64,000 nucleotides of DNA, taken from Rotaria socialis. Its lineage: Eukaryota; Rotifera; Eurotatoria; Philodinida; Philodinidae. Below are positions 60,769 to 64,000 of this stretch, piece by piece; position 1 is the stretch's first letter; each line of letters starts with the position of its first letter. The DNA lies in NCBI GenBank assembly GCA_905331475.1, contig CAJNYU010004415.1, forward strand, positions 248,001 to 312,000, in the 5' to 3' direction. Both the position numbers and the translations under genes were made by a program. The notes under the pieces are model-generated. The model saw only the letters and a program-made list of their open reading frames with translations, did not search any database and had not been told where the DNA came from.

Positions 60769-61630
60769 ACTTTTGCCGACAATGTATATTGTTCTAATGA
60801 TTTTTTCTTACTGAAGTAAGATGTAAAATATGAACACCGTTTTACTCATCTAATTGTAAACTTCTGTCTTCGTCTTTGCTCGTGACGATTAATCCAAAAA
60901 GTAGAATAATACGTATTAATGGGTGGTTGATTTTTTCTTTCCCTCTATGACGAACGAAATCCGCCAGGGGTTTCATACTATTGTTCATGGCCAAAAGAGT
61001 TCAGAGCTGTCAGGCAAGTCGTGCCGAGTTTTTACTGAATGAACCTTCTCAATCGAACTTTTTTAATAACTCTCCCTGCCTTTGTTTTCCGGATGGGCAT
61101 AACAATTTTGTAGATTCAAAAACATTTTTTGTGGAATAAATTTCTGAAAGCGTATTTTAATGTTCAATTAAAGGAAAAAATTGATATTGTCTCGTTTAAT
61201 CAAGAGCACTCGTTATGCATTCAAACATCAAATAATTGCTTTCGGAAATCAAAAAAAGAAAAAGAAATTCCCATGAATATATATATCGACCTTTTGTTGC
61301 GATGATTGTTCGACAATCTCGCTTCTTTTCTCTCCTACAATTATTAGTATAGAGTTCAAGTGCTTCTATTTCTCGGACATAAAATGATTAATCAAATATT
61401 TGTGTTTACGAATATTTCGAAATTTCAAGCAGCATCATCATAAGATATCATCAACCAGATGTTTCACAAGAATATGAATCATTTATTATAAAAAATTAAT
61501 CATAAATTTTATCTTGTCGTGTGATATTCTTGTTTCCCTATGCTTTTAATAGCATTTGCTGTCATAGAAAATACTAAGTGAAATTTTCTGCTGTAGTTAT
61601 CGTAAATAAAATTGCGTTTCATTTAACTAA
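60769..61630. other. Intergenic stretch
   Basis: 3' flanks of the convergent hydrolase and SLC35B3 genes. Nothing else recognised. Confidence 0.45.
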
Positions 61631-63958
61631 TTAAACAGGTAAAATGCGTGGAATAGCTGATGTTGGAGATTTTGTCGGATCGCGAAAGCCAAATAAACTA
61701 TTAGTAAATGATGCTATTTTAGCATTAAATGCTGCTTGATTGTGACTATAAATATTGAGATAAATACCGACAACAACAATTAAGCCAGACCAAAGGTAAC
61801 TAACGAACAGGAAAATGATTCGAATGATAAAGAAAGAAATTTTTACGTACTCCAGAACAAAGGGCTTTGAAAAGAGTGCAAAAGATAGTATGATCGTTAT
61901 TGCTTTGCGACATGTTGTAACAGTAACACAAAGCAGCGCACCATATTCTTTTATTAAAGTTAACACAATATCGATACCCAAATAACCAAAAACGGAAAAA
62001 CACAAACCATAACCATACGTTGTGATAGGATGCTAAAGGAGAACAAAAGAGTATCATAACGATGATGTTATGTTAAACAAAAGTCTAAAGAAAAACTATT
62101 TAGCCGAAGTCGTTAGAATAGGCACAGGGAAGATGAAGATTTTCTTCTTGTCTACACTTCCACGCAATATTTTAGTTTTCTCTGTCTAGTGTTTTACACG
62201 AAGTCACAATGAATTTGTTCCGTTATTCACTTATTTTGTTGATAACATAAATTAATCAATTACTTTACGTGAGTCACAATGCTCTTCTTCTCGGCTGTGT
62301 TCTTTGCACTGGAATGACTACATCAGAAATATTTAATAATATTGAATATAAGTGATCATCAACGACAGGAAGGTGACAATCTCTGTTTGCAATCTTTAAT
62401 TTGAAGTGAATTTAACAGAAACATTCATCGACGATGTTTATATTTTCTGAATGACAAGCAATCGTATTGAATGTGAAAGATGAACTGAAAATGTTTTTTA
62501 GCTTTTGAATCCTTTAACTATGGTCAAGCATGCGAATACAAGTATATTTTAATCCCTAGAAACTCAGCTGCGTCGACCCTTTTACGTTCACAATAGACCC
62601 TCGAATCATGTTAGAGAAAATTTTCAACGATTTTTCAAAATTACTCTTTGAAAAATAGTATTCATTTGCATGCGAGTCAGTGTTGCCGACTGAAGCTTGT
62701 TCTTCGCCTAGATGAAAGACTTAAAATCAAGATCTCATTGTCAACATATATAATTATACACTCCTCATTATTAATAATAATGGATAATTATGCATCAAAA
62801 GAAAACATCAAACCTGATTCCAAAAAGTGATACTTGAAAATAACCTATTTGTTACCAAGAGACCAACTAAAATAAGAAAAAAACCAAACATAAAGCTATA
62901 AAATACCTAAAACAATTATAATTATAATAGAATTTTTCTTTCTGTCATAAATCTTTTTAAATTACTATTTCAACATTTGAAACATGATTTGCTTTCATAA
63001 TTTTTTCTTGATAATTGCCAATTATAGCGTCAGCAACAAGAGCCGAACATATAACAATGACACCTGAAGAAAAACAATATCGATAAAATCAAAGTTTGTT
63101 GTTCCTTCATATGTTTGATGTTTAATATACCGTATGTATTAAAGTTCGGTCGTACTTTTGAATCAGCTAATGTAAAAAATATTAATCCAATGGACATGCA
63201 AAAAGCAGCAGCAACATCATAACGATTAAACGTTTTTTCTTAACATACAGAAACAAATACGCGTAGTTGATTACATTTTAAACTTAATGAATCGTTTTAC
63301 TTTGTATAATAATACCGCCGATAAGTACGGGAATCAATTTGCAACATTTAAACATCACTTGCGTACTGAATAAATATTTTTCTCAAACACTATTGCATAG
63401 TGAAAATATTTTCTTACGGATAATTCAAATAACCAACTGAATGATTTGATAAACCCATAGTGGCTACAGTGAGTGCAGCCAGGATAAAATAAGATCGATA
63501 GCTTGCTCTAAAAATTCAAAATAGTTTTCCAAGAAAAAAATCAAACAATTAAATACCTTCGTTGGTTTAATCCAGAAAATCCAATCTGTAAGAATGCAAG
63601 AACGCCATAAATAAAAAATTGATAACATGATAAAAACCAAGAAGTGTGTTCAAAACCGTCCAATGTAAATAGAAGCTCCTTAATAAAAATTTCTATGCAA
63701 GTTTTTTATCTTATGTTCGTAAATTATAACGAACTTGCAAATAACCATAGCCTAAATAATAGAAAAAAACTTGCGCCGACAAACCAAGAAAACGCATAGG
63801 ATGTTGCGGTGGTAGTGCTGAATATAGATGCAAAATTGGTATATTTGGCAAAAAATTAAATTTTCTCTGACGTTCATTAGGCAACATAGTATCAAATTCA
63901 GTGTGATAGGCTGTTGCTGTAAGTTCTTCAGATGATTCTGATAGCAATGGTTCTGAAT
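61631..63958 (-). CDS. SLC35B3: Adenosine 3'-phospho 5'-phosphosulfate transporter 2 (SLC35B3) homologue, 5' partial
   Basis: Golgi carrier that imports PAPS, the sulfate donor, for sulfation of glycans and proteins. Exons: 63958-63735, 63678-63557, 63507-63418, 63365-63301, 63238-63131, 63063-62966, 62906-62834, 62032-61851, 61799-61631. Family marks: FFYYLGYGYLQ, ELLFTLDGFEHTSWFLSC, VATMGLSNHSVGYLNYPTQV, FKCCKLIPVLIGG, GLIFFTLADSKVRPNFNTYG, ADAIIGNYQEKIMKA, HPITTYGYGLCFSVFGYLG, LIKEYGALLCVTVTTCRKA and YLWSGLIVVVGIYLNIYS. One short exon between 62834 and 62032 (a luminal loop) was not found. The first exon lies right of the window: the exon at 63958 opens after an acceptor (TGTGTTTAG). The ending PRILPV differs from a KKxx retrieval signal. 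Ortholog-level call, since the match runs along the whole length. Confidence 0.92.
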
Positions 63959-64000
63959 CTAAACACAAGGATAACCCAGTGAAAAATATTCGCTGATTTG
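63959..64000 (-). other. Intron of SLC35B3 at the window edge
   Basis: Acceptor TTTAG at its left end; the upstream exon is outside. Confidence 0.6.

Noticed and set aside
1..64000. tRNA, rRNA or CRISPR arrays
   Set aside because: None recognised by eye on either strand; a tRNA scan would be decisive.

Overview
The window looks like nuclear DNA of a bdelloid rotifer (Rotaria/Adineta type). It is AT-rich, most genes are cut into many short exons by introns of about 45-80 bases with plain GT..AG ends, and the conserved genes are metazoan (KATNIP, a transmembrane adenylyl cyclase, RUNDC1, a KChIP-like protein, SLC35B3, a class A GPCR). One long intronless gene joins an unnamed N-terminal domain, an ADP-ribosyltransferase domain and kinesin-light-chain-like TPRs, an architecture I know chiefly from bdelloids. 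The species is inferred, not shown.

Layout. 1-5330 (+): 3' part of a KATNIP homologue with three DUF4457-type repeats. 5581-15615 (-): a complete 22-exon class III adenylyl cyclase, convergent with KATNIP. 16711-20318 (-): a three-exon BT1/FBT folate-biopterin-type transporter. 21819-22292 (-): a one-exon bHLH factor. 24615-25382 (-): a one-exon small heat-shock protein with two alpha-crystallin domains. 25383-30691: a long gene-poor stretch with one repeat. 30692-31374 (-): a six-exon small unknown protein. 33435-36743 (-): RUNDC1. 36969-38156 (-): a two-exon unknown protein. 40539-43319 (+): the ART-TPR gene. 44117-44683 (+): a single-pass membrane protein. 46264-48089 (-): a KChIP-like EF-hand protein. 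51212-53170 (-): a two-exon peptide-type GPCR. 53171-59008: gene-poor, with a 688-bp palindrome. 59009-59583 (-): a four-exon unknown protein, head to head with 60011-60737 (+), a bacterial-type alpha/beta hydrolase. 61631 to the right edge (-): SLC35B3 (PAPS transporter 2), 5' end outside the window.

Non-autonomous elements are frequent: a 624-bp long-TIR family (two copies, one ending about 210 bp before the ART-TPR gene), a hairpin-ended dispersed family (two copies), a third dispersed family (two copies), a foldback element in a KATNIP intron and a 688-bp near-perfect palindrome flanked by TA.

No operon-like grouping is seen; the genes belong to separate pathways (cilia, cAMP signalling, chaperone, sulfation). 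The most original candidate is the ART-TPR protein. Two genes (BT1 transporter, YqiA-like hydrolase) have families best known outside animals and are candidates for horizontal acquisition, a known habit of bdelloids. Exon joins were made by hand from splice sites and reading phase; unresolved joins are stated in the entries.
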